A stretch of 64,000 nt of DNA from Leptospira meyeri (lineage in GTDB: Bacteria > Spirochaetota > Leptospiria > Leptospirales > Leptospiraceae), in the NCBI RefSeq assembly GCF_004368965.1, contig NZ_SORO01000001.1:682001-746000 (forward strand), given 5' to 3'. The notes beneath the pieces are model-generated. The model was not told the origin of the DNA. It saw nothing but the letters and a program-made list of their open reading frames with translations, and did not search any database. Within the stretch, counting starts at the first letter, position 1; each line of letters starts with the position of its first letter. The position numbers and the translations under genes were made by a program. Shown here one piece after another: positions 46,563 through 54,320 of this stretch.

Positions 46563-46810
46563 ATTGATACAAATCGCTCGCCAAACAGTTATGATGTTTG
46601 TTTTGTGGTTCCAAGACAGACCAAGGTAAGCCGGAGAAAGATTTACGATTATGTTTATTTACGGCTATCGTATCGGAACAAAATCCGTCCATCCCAGATC
46701 CCTCTTCATTAAGACAGTTAACCACTGCAGAACATATTACTTTATGTGATTACATATATAAAAAATAAATTGGTGGTGATTCAAAGATAGACCAGTGCAT
46801 CTTTTGCCAT

Positions 46811-47551
46811 TCATTTCAATTCTTCTTGCAATCTAGCCACAGTGGTTTCTAAAATTGTGGTTCTGGCAAAGTATTTATCATTGGCTGGGATTAAAAACCA
46901 AGGTGATTTAGGAGCATCCGTTTTTTGAAACATTTGATTAGCGGCTTCTTCATAGAGGGGCCATTTGTCACGGTTACGCCAATCTTCGTCTGTAAGTTTC
47001 CAACGTTTGAGTGGATCATTTTTTCTGGTTTCAAATCGAAGTAATTGTTCTTCTGGATCAATGTGTAACCAAAATTTAATGACAATGGTTCCAAAACTCA
47101 CCAGTTGTTCTTCAAAGAGTAAAATTTCTTCATAAGCACGAGACCACTCAGATTCCGTAGCAAATCCTTCCACTCGTTCGACAAGGACTCGACCATAATA
47201 AGAGCGATCAAAAATTCCAACATGGCCTTTTTTGGGAATTCGGTTCCAAAACCTCCAAAGATAATGGTGTTGGATCTCTTCTGCGTTAGGTGCTGAAATA
47301 TTATGAACTTCAAATAAACGTGGATCTATTTCTTGTGTGAGCCTTCGAATGGAGCCACCCTTTCCTGCTGCATCCCAACCCTCAAAAACAAATAGAATGG
47401 GTCTGTCTTTTGCTTTAGAAAGAAAAGTGAGTTCCCGAATTTTTGTTTTCAAAATTTTCATCTTCACTTGGTATTCGTCAGGTGATAGAACTTGTTTCAT
47501 ATCTAATTGTTGTAAATGGAGGATACGATTTTGGATTGAATTTGATTTCAT
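46811..47551 (-). CDS. Polyphosphate kinase 2 family protein, catalytic copy
   Basis: PPK2 enzymes move phosphate between polyphosphate and nucleotides. The Walker A motif EGWDAAGKGGSIRRL is near residue 58, DPRLFEVHNISAP after it, and Walker B/lid FDRSYYGRVLVERVEGF near residue 114; RFETRKNDPLKRWKLTDEDWRNR matches the family as well (key part NDPLKRWKLTDED). The length of 246 fits one PPK2 domain. The upstream gene, on the same strand, encodes a degenerate PPK2 domain and overlaps by 4 bases. Together they match the layout of two-domain class II PPK2 (polyphosphate:AMP phosphotransferase). Confidence 0.88.
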   Translation of the reverse strand: MKSNSIQNRILHLQQLDMKQVLSPDEYQVKMKILKTKIRELTFLSKAKDRPILFVFEGWDAAGKGGSIRRLTQEIDPRLFEVHNISAPNAEEIQHHYLWRFWNRIPKKGHVGIFDRSYYGRVLVERVEGFATESEWSRAYEEILLFEEQLVSFGTIVIKFWLHIDPEEQLLRFETRKNDPLKRWKLTDEDWRNRDKWPLYEEAANQMFQKTDAPKSPWFLIPANDKYFARTTILETTVARLQEELK

Positions 47552-48309
47552 GGAATAAGCTCCATACCATGATTGATTGACTGTAAGGCACTTCTAGAAT
47601 CAAATTGTAAGATTCTTTCCAAACGTTCCAAGATGGCCTCAAAAACAAGAAGTTTTGTATCGTCTTTTTTATCACAGGAAATGATTTGCCAAGGAGAATC
47701 AATGGTTCTGGAAGAACTCAAAATAGAATCAAAAATTTCAAAGTAACGATTGTAATGTTCTCCTTGGTCTTTGTCAAAACGAGACAATTCCCATTCTTTT
47801 TTTTTCTTTTTGGAATCCTCTAATCGTTTCTTTTGATCCTTTTTGGAAATATGCAAAAAGAATTTGTGAACAATGATTTTATCTTTCGAAAGGATTCTTT
47901 CCGTATTCAAAATGGATAACAGTCGATGATCGTATTCAGCTAGGTTTATTTTTTTTTCAGAGCGAAGGTATGCCAATCGACTGTAGTATGTATTGAGATA
48001 AAATAAAAACTCACCATACCGAGGCACCACTCGCCAAAAATTCCAAAGAAAAGGATATCCCCTGTCCTCGGACTGGTCTACATAAGGAGAGTATACCTTA
48101 AACTTTCTTGGATCCAGACGTATGGTCAAAGATTGCAAAATCGAACCTTTGCCTGTGGAAGCAAAACCTTCGATTAAAAAGATATGAGCAATTTTTTGTT
48201 TAGAACTCTCTCTTTGTAAAAGAAAAAATCGTTCTTGTAAATCGGTCAGGTCGCTAATCGAATATTTGGGAACTTGGTTGGTTGGATGTCTTTCTAAAAC
48301 CACAACCAA
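47548..48309 (-). CDS. Degenerate PPK2-like protein
   Basis: The P-loop region LIEGFASTGKGSILQSL keeps the GKG but loses the aspartate of G-W-D-A-A-G-K-G. LDPRKFKVYSPYVDQSEDRGYPFLWNFWRVVP matches the following strand (key part DPRKFKVYSP). The DRSYY lid motif reads NTYYSRLAYL, so the catalytic aspartate and arginine are lost. The C-terminus (DSPWQIISCDKKDD) is similar to the active copy. It is likely a non-catalytic partner, corresponding to one half of the two-domain enzymes. It overlaps the catalytic gene by four bases. Confidence 0.75.
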   Translation of the reverse strand: MVVVLERHPTNQVPKYSISDLTDLQERFFLLQRESSKQKIAHIFLIEGFASTGKGSILQSLTIRLDPRKFKVYSPYVDQSEDRGYPFLWNFWRVVPRYGEFLFYLNTYYSRLAYLRSEKKINLAEYDHRLLSILNTERILSKDKIIVHKFFLHISKKDQKKRLEDSKKKKKEWELSRFDKDQGEHYNRYFEIFDSILSSSRTIDSPWQIISCDKKDDTKLLVFEAILERLERILQFDSRSALQSINHGMELIP

Positions 48310-48359
48310 GGATTGTAAGTAAGATTTGGAAAAAACCTATCCTTTTTTTGGAATGTCTC

Positions 48360-48719
48360 TTACATGGGCCGAGGAAAACCAGGGCCAGTGGCTCTTGCAA
48401 TATGTTCGATTCCCTTCTCTTGGTTTTCATACCGAGGGATCAAATGAACGTGCAAGTGAGGAACTTTTTCCGCAATGGCTACAATGTACATTTTTTCTGG
48501 TTCTTGTTTTTTTAATATCTCTGTGGCTTTGTAAAGAGCCCTTCCATAATTTTCAAACTCCGCCAAAGACAATCCAAACCACGATTCTAGATGTTTGCGA
48601 TGTTCCATGTACAAATACCCTTCTAGGTTTTGGTCAGCTTTTCTGAGGATCCAATCTTCATTTTGAAAAAGAATTTGGCTTTCATTTTTATGTGCTTCGC
48701 AGATGGGACAGTTCATCAT
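48360..48719 (-). CDS. HIT family hydrolase
   Basis: A 119-residue histidine-triad protein with HLHVHLIPR near residue 95, the H-x-H-x-H catalytic motif, and NCPICEAHKNES near the start resembling a zinc-binding N-terminus of some HIT proteins. They hydrolyse nucleotide conjugates. Start ATG 48719 or 48716 is more likely than TTG 48728, which overlaps a GGGAAG ribosome site. It lies 50 bases from the degenerate PPK2 gene. Confidence 0.85.
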   Translation of the reverse strand: MMNCPICEAHKNESQILFQNEDWILRKADQNLEGYLYMEHRKHLESWFGLSLAEFENYGRALYKATEILKKQEPEKMYIVAIAEKVPHLHVHLIPRYENQEKGIEHIARATGPGFPRPM

Positions 48720-48748
48720 TCTTCCCAAATTGGCCGATAGGTTAAGAG

Positions 48749-49591
48749 ATGAGAATCCATTTTTTTATCTTCCTTGTCTTCATAACCATGTGTGTTGGAC
48801 CCACTTTTGCTCAAACGAAGGGAGATTCACAAGAACCTTTGACAGATTTGATTTATTCTCTTTCTGAAGTTGTTTTCTCAAACCCATTTCGAAAAGAGGA
48901 AACAGAAATTCGAAAACGAATTTCGGAAGCCAATGCTTCTGAGGTGAGAGAGCTTCGCATCCAATTAAAAAACCTACTTCGTTCTGGATCTCTCACGAAA
49001 ACCGATGCAAAAGAAAAAAACAAAAACTTAGAATCTTTTGTGACTTCCTTAGAAGGTCTTTCCAGCTTAGGAGGTTTTCTTTGGAAAGACGAAACAGGGA
49101 CTGTATACCAATGGGGAGATTGGTCGGATTTTTATGAAGATGGATTCTCAAAAGACAAACTCCGACTGGAAGGCCAGATCCCTTCCTTTGTTTACGACCG
49201 TGGCTCTGTTTATTTTTTTGTCAAAAACCCTCCCGGCTCCCTTCCCGCCGAATTTGGATTTTTAGGTTGGGAATCACACTTCTATGCTTTTGGTGATGAA
49301 GGTTCCTTACGTTACACCAATGATTTCCATTTAGATCCGTCAGAAAGGCTTGGCGATTTTCGAAAGGCCTTCGATTCCATTCGAAAAAAATTCCCTGGTT
49401 CACAAATCATTACTGCCAATGACCTGACCATCTTTATCGTTCCCGGCGAACCAAAACCCATTTACTATGTATTTTTATTCCTAAGGTTGTTCCTAATTGG
49501 TTGGACCCTCCTCCTCGCAAGTTACATCATTCGGATGAGCCTTTCGCATCCAAAAAATCATTTGCCCGAACACAGGGCCCCCTTATCCTGA
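48749..49591 (+). CDS. Exported membrane-anchored protein of unknown function
   Basis: A signal peptide (MRIHFFIFLVFITMCVGPTFAQ) is followed by a basic, coiled helix region (residues 55-110), a beta-rich domain with WKDETGTVYQWGDWSDFYEDG, and one C-terminal helix IYYVFLFLRLFLIGWTLLLASYI near residue 240, leaving a short cytoplasmic tail. The bulk should be periplasmic. Divergent from the HIT gene, with no recognisable family. Confidence 0.65.
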   Translation: MRIHFFIFLVFITMCVGPTFAQTKGDSQEPLTDLIYSLSEVVFSNPFRKEETEIRKRISEANASEVRELRIQLKNLLRSGSLTKTDAKEKNKNLESFVTSLEGLSSLGGFLWKDETGTVYQWGDWSDFYEDGFSKDKLRLEGQIPSFVYDRGSVYFFVKNPPGSLPAEFGFLGWESHFYAFGDEGSLRYTNDFHLDPSERLGDFRKAFDSIRKKFPGSQIITANDLTIFIVPGEPKPIYYVFLFLRLFLIGWTLLLASYIIRMSLSHPKNHLPEHRAPLS

Positions 49592-49610
49592 CAATACATC
49601 CCGTCACCAT

Positions 49611-49685
49611 GCCCTGGTAGTTCAACGGATAGAACATCGGTCTTCGGAACCGACAGTGGGGGTTCGATTCCCTCCTGGGGCACCA
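49611..49685 (+). tRNA. tRNA-Arg (TCG)
   Basis: Cloverleaf with acceptor GCCCTGG/CTGGGGC, D stem GTTC/GAAC, anticodon stem TCGGT/ACCGA closing loop CTTCGGA (anticodon TCG), T stem GGGGG/CCCTC and encoded CCA. Its 3' 21 bases recur at 49868-49888. Such tRNA 3' ends are common integration sites. Confidence 0.95.
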
Positions 49686-50078
49686 GTTTATCAATAACAA
49701 CCAATTCCAACTAACAGAACAAAGCTGGGAATCGAACAGTTTTGTGAGCCAAATTGTTGCGACCCATAGAGAGCAATGATTTGGTTAAGCCGACCCGGAC
49801 GGGAGGCGACGAACAAAACCGTGCCTCGGAGCGCAGGTGAGCCATGACGGCGAACCAGCAGAGAGGGCGATTCCCTCCTGGGGCACCAGTTTATCAATAA
49901 CAACCAATTCCATCTAACAGAACAAAGCTGGGAATCGAACAGTTTTGTGAGCCAAATTGTTGCGACCCATAGGGAGCAATGATTTGGTTAAGCCGACCCG
50001 GACGGGAGGCGACGAACTAAACCGTGCCTCGGAGCGCAGGTGAGCCATGACGGCGAACCAGCAGAGAGGGCGATTCCC
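49665..50078 (+). repeat. 203-bp tandem duplication that begins within the tRNA-Arg 3' end
   Basis: Unit 1 (49665-49867) and unit 2 (49868-50070) differ at three positions by my count, and a third unit stops after CGATTCCC at 50078, where the direct repeat takes over. Each unit begins with the last 21 bases of the tRNA, so a second tRNA 3' end exists without its 5' half. The remaining sequence is GC-rich with small hairpins and no credible gene. Confidence 0.85.
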
Positions 50079-50198
50079 GAAAATGGGATATAGAATGAAA
50101 CCTATCTTCCGTTTGGCGGTCGCTTCTCGTTTTGAATTTCGGGACCAGGCTACTTTGGGGTCCGCTTCGCTCCCGTCTGCCAAAGGCAGACCAAGCCC
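50068..50198. repeat. 130-bp direct repeat, left copy (holds three-way-junction copy C)
   Basis: The first copy of a repeat that recurs at 52126 in the same orientation, same length, with about seven differences. Its left part (from CCCGAAAATGGG) ends in TTTCGGGA, making an 8-bp inverted repeat (50075 and 50137). The right part, 50137-50198, is the dispersed element on the minus strand; there hairpin 1 is GTCTGCC-TTT-GGCAGAC, with both stem sides changed together compared with copies A and B. Confidence 0.8.
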
Positions 50199-50222
50199 GA
50201 CGTATCCTTCTCGCGGGGGAGA

Positions 50223-50366
50223 CATTATTTTTATGATTCGATTGATGAAATGGAAAAAGATTATCAGGATTATCTCAAGTTTTATAACAACAAAAAATTC
50301 TCACTAGGAAGGAAACTGAATGGCAGAACTCCATATCCAGTTTTCCGAGATAGGTTCCGAGGATAA
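50223..50366 (+). pseudogene. 3' remnant of an IS481-like transposase
   Basis: Forty-seven codons then TAA. The frame reads FYDSIDEMEKDYQDYLKFYN in its first part and KLNGRTPYPVF near the end, the pattern of the C-terminal end of IS481/IS3-group integrases (L-x3-YN...G-R-T-P...F). The DDE catalytic region is gone. It directly follows the left direct repeat, and is the only transposase trace I found in the window. The 155 bases to 50521 contain nothing else clear. Confidence 0.6.
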
Positions 50367-50521
50367 GAAAGGGAAGAAGTTTAATAATCTAAATTGTGTA
50401 ATAGGCTTGTGTAAGATCCATAGAGTTAATTATTTCGAATTAGTTCAGTAAAAAAAAGGTTTTCATTAACTTTAATGCAATTTTATTTAAATTCCTTATT
50501 TGCTTATCGACTCTAACGTAT

Positions 50522-51190
50522 TTATTTATTTCCGTTACGAGATTTAATCTGAAAATCTGCTTTTAATACATTTCTTTTTGCATCGAATCCTACTGAAGCG
50601 AATGGCAATAAACCGATAATAGGGTTAGTGGACAATATTCCGGACAAGCTAGATAAATAGACTAAAGCCACAATCCTCCCATTTCGAATTTGTTTTTCAG
50701 TTTTTTTTATTTTTAAAAACAAATCAAATTCATTTAAATTTAATTCAGGACATTCATAATATTCTTTATTTAAATCTGACTTTAATTCGCAATTTAGTAT
50801 ATTATATTCTAAATTCTTTTGATTTGAGCCAAAATGCATTGTTACTTCCGAATACTCACTAGTTCGAAATGGACGTATATGATATTCTCGAATAGTAATT
50901 TCACCACAATAAATACCCTTAACCAAAGATAAGAAATATGAAGCCTCATTAATATTAATTTTTTTTTCATTATATGCTGAAATTTTACATTCCTCAACAC
51001 CGGCAACCTTTCTTTCCATGTTTAAGTATATTTGAAAATTGTGATCCGTAAACTCATGAAAGGTGATTTCTAAATTACCAATTTGATCTTCGGGTAAATT
51101 ATGGTTTCGTTCATTAATTTCCTTCTTAAAGCATCCTGTTACTAACAATATTTCAATAAATAGCAATAGACTTATGAATTTAATTTCCAT
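50522..51190 (-). CDS. Lipoprotein, candidate immunity protein for the Rhs tip
   Basis: The N-terminus MEIKFISLLLFIEILLVTGCF is a lipoprotein signal with cysteine near residue 20. About 160 residues with mixed strands follow, then a hydrophobic hairpin (IVALVYLSSLSGILS and IIGLLPFASVGF) near residue 185. The ATG overlaps the rhs stop (TAATG), so the two are co-translated. In polymorphic-toxin loci the gene directly after the toxin tip is normally the immunity gene, and a lipid-anchored immunity protein would protect the envelope. The assignment rests on position only; no known immunity family is recognised. Confidence 0.5.
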   Translation of the reverse strand: MEIKFISLLLFIEILLVTGCFKKEINERNHNLPEDQIGNLEITFHEFTDHNFQIYLNMERKVAGVEECKISAYNEKKININEASYFLSLVKGIYCGEITIREYHIRPFRTSEYSEVTMHFGSNQKNLEYNILNCELKSDLNKEYYECPELNLNEFDLFLKIKKTEKQIRNGRIVALVYLSSLSGILSTNPIIGLLPFASVGFDAKRNVLKADFQIKSRNGNK

Positions 51191-52101
51191 TAAAACTGCA
51201 CCAAATCATCATCCCCAGGGCAACTTTGTCTTTCTGATAAACTAGTATAAATATCAGCAACTGCCAAAAGTATGCCAACTGGACCCAATACTTCTTTTAG
51301 TAACGTCCCATCTTTTAACCCAATACTCATTAATCCGCCACCACTTCCAACTACAGTGCTACCTCCAAAACCAACTTCTTTTCTGAAATCTTTTGCATCC
51401 TTTCTGTTTGTATTACAATTTCGTTTTGTTTGCACACTTTTACAAATTGGATTTGAAAAATGGCAAACACCAGAATTTGCAATCATATCTTTAATACCTA
51501 GAATAATATTTCTAGATGATAGATTTTTAGACAAGTATTCTCTCGTTTGTTCGGAACCAACATGTTTTCCTAATTCCTTATTTTCTAAGCGATCAACAAT
51601 TTGCCGAATGCCAATTGCATTAATTTTTTTAGAAATACTCTGCATAGAAAATCTACCATTCACATTACTACCAAAATTTCTTCCCATGGCATGCCCAACA
51701 ATCCGATTGAACATATGAATGATACCTGATAAACTAGGGAAATTTCCAGAACTGTCTACAAACGCAATCGGATTCCCTTCCACATACATCATCCGGTTCA
51801 TCCCTTGCTCTTTATCTGGAAACACCATACCATCGTTACTCGCAAATCTTCCTAAACTAGCATCATAATATCTAGCTTTGTAATAATACAACCCACTTTC
51901 CTGGTCTTCTTCTTGTCCCGTATATTTGAATTTTGTAATATCAGGTCCATAGGAATCAGTTCTTAGAATTTCCCCATATGGTTTGTATGTGATATGACTT
52001 TTACCACCTCTTTCCCCTCCCGCAAGCACATTCCCATTTCCATCGGTAATCATGGTAATGCTACCCAAATGGTCTGGATGGAAGAAATACATTCCTGACA
52101 C
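51190..52101 (-). CDS. Truncated Rhs/YD-repeat protein with unrecognised C-terminal tip
   Basis: Residues 1-120 are the C-terminal end of an Rhs core: YFFHPDHLGSITMITDGNG, KFKYTGQEEDQESG, then LYYYKARYYDASLGRFASND and NPIAFVDSSGN. Complete Rhs proteins are over 1,000 residues; here only the last part of the core is present, and an in-frame TAA lies nine codons upstream. The residue after the core is FVDSSGN rather than the usual D-P-x-G cleavage site. The 183-residue tip has no family I recognise; it includes a cysteine pair (CHFSNPICKS), a basic stretch and a hydrophobic glycine-rich segment (VLGPVGILLAVADIY). The start shown is GTG. Confidence 0.7.
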   Translation of the reverse strand: MSGMYFFHPDHLGSITMITDGNGNVLAGGERGGKSHITYKPYGEILRTDSYGPDITKFKYTGQEEDQESGLYYYKARYYDASLGRFASNDGMVFPDKEQGMNRMMYVEGNPIAFVDSSGNFPSLSGIIHMFNRIVGHAMGRNFGSNVNGRFSMQSISKKINAIGIRQIVDRLENKELGKHVGSEQTREYLSKNLSSRNIILGIKDMIANSGVCHFSNPICKSVQTKRNCNTNRKDAKDFRKEVGFGGSTVVGSGGGLMSIGLKDGTLLKEVLGPVGILLAVADIYTSLSERQSCPGDDDLVQF

Positions 52102-52125
52102 TCGTGCAGTGTCTATGTGTTTTTA

Positions 52126-52256
52126 GGGCGAGTCCCGAAAATGGGATATAGAATGAAACCTATCTTCCGTTTGGCGGTAGCTTCTCGTTTTGAATTTCGG
52201 GACCAGGTCACTTTGGGGTCCACTTCGCTACCGTCTGTCAAAGGCAGACCAAGCCA
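52126..52256. repeat. 130-bp direct repeat, right copy (holds three-way-junction copy D)
   Basis: Second copy of the repeat at 50068, same orientation. It touches the truncated 5' end of the rhs gene, 25 bases away. The dispersed element occupies 52195-52256. Hairpin 1 has one imperfect pair here, a wobble on the plus-strand copy. Confidence 0.8.
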
Positions 52257-52420
52257 GACATGCTTTGAATCCACCGACATGGACCTCATTCTCCTCATGA
52301 TTTTTTTTTATAAATCACAAGTTAAAAAATTTGTAACCGTATTTTATATAACAAATTAGCAAAGTCCACTACTGATTTTCTGATTTACGTTCTCGACAGA
52401 ACCGAAAGTCTGTAATAAAA
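52257..52420. other. Non-coding gap after the accessory region
   Basis: About 160 AT-rich bases between the right direct repeat and the PAS protein start. No gene or repeat is recognised. The promoter of the PAS gene must lie here. Confidence 0.4.
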
Positions 52421-53410
52421 ATGATTCCTGATCATCCAGTCAATTATGCGCAAATGGTATTAGATAATTCCACTGACGCCATTGTACTGATGGGAACCAA
52501 TTATTCTGTCCTAGCCTTCAATCAAAATTTAGATACCACCATCCAAGAATACTCTGGAAAGATTCTAAAAACAGGAGATGACTATCGAGATTTTGTCATT
52601 GCCGCCGACAAAGACGTGTTTTTTGAACTCTTCCAAACTGCAGTTCGTGGGGAAAGTGTTACAATCGAACGGTTAGCCAGTCTCAACCAAATTTCCGTTT
52701 GGTATGAATACAAAATGGCTCCCACTTATGATAAGGACAAAAACCTTTTAGGAGTCTGCTTACGTGCAAAGAATATCGATGCAAAAAAGAAAATGGAAAT
52801 TGCTCTTTCCGAAAGTGAACAGAAATTTCGTAACCTAATAGAATCAGCACCAAACGCCATACTGATCGTAGACTCTAGAGGAAAAATCATTCACTGCAAT
52901 TTAGAAACAGAAAATACCTTTGGATTTTCAAGAGAAGAAATCATCAACCAATCAGTAGAACTCCTCGTACCCTTCCATCACAGAAATGGTCATGATCGTA
53001 TGATCGAAGGCTATTTCCAATCGCCGAGACCTATGAGAATCGGAAAAGACCAAGTGACGACAGCGGTAAAAAAAGATGGAAGCGAAATTTTTGTGGAAGT
53101 GAGTTTGAATGGTTTTGTTGTCAACCAAACAAGTTACGTATCAGCAATCATCGTGGACATCACAGAAAAAGTATTGGCGGATCAAAAAATCAAAAACCAA
53201 ATCCAAGAATTAAAAGAAATCGCAAGAATCCAATCACATGAGATTAGAAGTCCACTTTCGAATATCCTTGGCCTTGTCAATCTTTTGGAATCGGGAATGC
53301 CAGAAGAAACTAAAAAAGAAATTTATACACACTTACGAAAGTCAGCTACCGATCTAGATACTTTAATTTGTGGCATAGTAAAAAAAACTGCCATCAGTCT
53401 CTCGCAATAA
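52421..53410 (+). CDS. PAS protein with a DHp-like segment and no ATPase domain
   Basis: Two PAS domains (residues 10-125, then ESAPNAILIVDSRGKIIHC from about 140 to 255) are followed by a coiled linker and QSHEIRSPLSNILGL near residue 272, a histidine-kinase-like dimerisation helix with the H-E pair. The protein ends at residue 329, about 45 residues after the second helix, so there is no HATPase domain. No kinase remnant follows in the 99 bases before phzF. It may act as a phosphoacceptor for another kinase or as a scaffold. No frameshift is evident. Confidence 0.75.
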   Translation: MIPDHPVNYAQMVLDNSTDAIVLMGTNYSVLAFNQNLDTTIQEYSGKILKTGDDYRDFVIAADKDVFFELFQTAVRGESVTIERLASLNQISVWYEYKMAPTYDKDKNLLGVCLRAKNIDAKKKMEIALSESEQKFRNLIESAPNAILIVDSRGKIIHCNLETENTFGFSREEIINQSVELLVPFHHRNGHDRMIEGYFQSPRPMRIGKDQVTTAVKKDGSEIFVEVSLNGFVVNQTSYVSAIIVDITEKVLADQKIKNQIQELKEIARIQSHEIRSPLSNILGLVNLLESGMPEETKKEIYTHLRKSATDLDTLICGIVKKTAISLSQ

Positions 53411-53442
53411 AAAGTATCAAAGTTTTCCAAAAGCCAATCCTT

Positions 53443-53478
53443 AACTGTATACTTTTTAATTATACAACTGTATACTTT
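53443..53478 (+). promoter_or_regulatory. Two direct copies of AACTGTATACTTT upstream of phzF
   Basis: Identical 13-mers start at 53443 and 53466, 23 bases apart, or two helical turns, each with a GTATAC palindrome. The second ends 31 bases before the phzF ATG. This spacing is typical of an operator for a dimeric regulator, such as GntR-type proteins; the protein is unknown. Confidence 0.5.
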
Positions 53479-53509
53479 ACTAAATCCTTCTTTCGGATAG
53501 AATCGAATC

Positions 53510-54319
53510 ATGAACCAAAGCCTATTCATTGTCGATGCTTTTACGAATTCTTTATTTTCAGGAAACCCAGCAGCAGTGTTATTGCTTTCGGAGTGGCCCG
53601 AAGACCAGTGGATGCAGAATATCGCGAAAGAAAATAATCTTTCAGAAACATCCTTTCTAGTAAAAGAAGGAGATGATTATCGAATTCGTTGGTTCACACC
53701 TGGTGTAGAAGTTGATCTTTGTGGTCATGCAACTTTAGCAGCAGCTTATGTTTTAAAAAATTATTATGAAGAAAGTCGAAATGAGTTTCAATTTTTTTCT
53801 AAATCAGGACCTTTACCCATAATGATCAAAGAAAATTTGATTTATCTCAATTTTCCGATCTATCCTGAATTCAGTAAAAGCAAAACTATCGATCCAAAAG
53901 AAATGGTTTCCATATTGGGGAGGGAACCAGATGAAATTTGGGAAGGAAAAGATACCATTTTTGTCTATCAATCAAAAACAGATATAGAAGCTTTAGTTCC
54001 AGATTTTACAAAGCTAACAAAAGTAAGTACAAATAGAGGTTATATTGCACTATGGATCAATCGTTTCGGCTCCGAAAATACAGACTATGAATTCCGATTT
54101 TTTGGACCAGGACTCGGGATTCCAGAAGATCCAGCCACGGGTTCAGCACATTGTAGTTTGGCTCCCTTTGTTGCAGAGAGGTTAGGTAAAAACCAATTTA
54201 AATCGCACCAGAAATCAAGTAGAGGAGCTGAATTTTTTATCGAACTTCAAAAGAAACGAGTGTCCATAGGTGGATCTGCCGTTTTGTATCTTCAAGGTAA
54301 AATCAAAATTCCAATTTAA
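53510..54319 (+). CDS. PhzF family isomerase-like protein
   Basis: A diaminopimelate-epimerase-fold enzyme of 269 residues. The conserved parts are SLFSGNPAAVLLL near residue 15, NNLSETSFLVKE with the catalytic glutamate near residue 46, DLCGHATLAAAYVL near residue 73, and the DPATGSAHCSLAP loop near residue 210. PhzF itself isomerises a phenazine precursor; most bacterial homologs have other, unknown substrates. No phenazine genes are near. Confidence 0.88.
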   Translation: MNQSLFIVDAFTNSLFSGNPAAVLLLSEWPEDQWMQNIAKENNLSETSFLVKEGDDYRIRWFTPGVEVDLCGHATLAAAYVLKNYYEESRNEFQFFSKSGPLPIMIKENLIYLNFPIYPEFSKSKTIDPKEMVSILGREPDEIWEGKDTIFVYQSKTDIEALVPDFTKLTKVSTNRGYIALWINRFGSENTDYEFRFFGPGLGIPEDPATGSAHCSLAPFVAERLGKNQFKSHQKSSRGAEFFIELQKKRVSIGGSAVLYLQGKIKIPI

Positions 54320-54320
54320 G

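Noticed and set aside
49868..49888. Second tRNA-Arg
   Set aside because: Only the 3' 21 bases are repeated; the 5' acceptor, D arm and anticodon arm are missing, so it is a duplicated tail.
49914..50225. 103-codon frame within the tandem repeat
   Set aside because: It runs across the tandem repeat and dispersed element; no ribosome site, and its sequence changes only as the repeats do.
50068..52256. Composite transposon with the 130-bp repeats as IS ends
   Set aside because: The repeats encode no transposase and lack inverted ends or visible target duplications; recombination between repeats is simpler.
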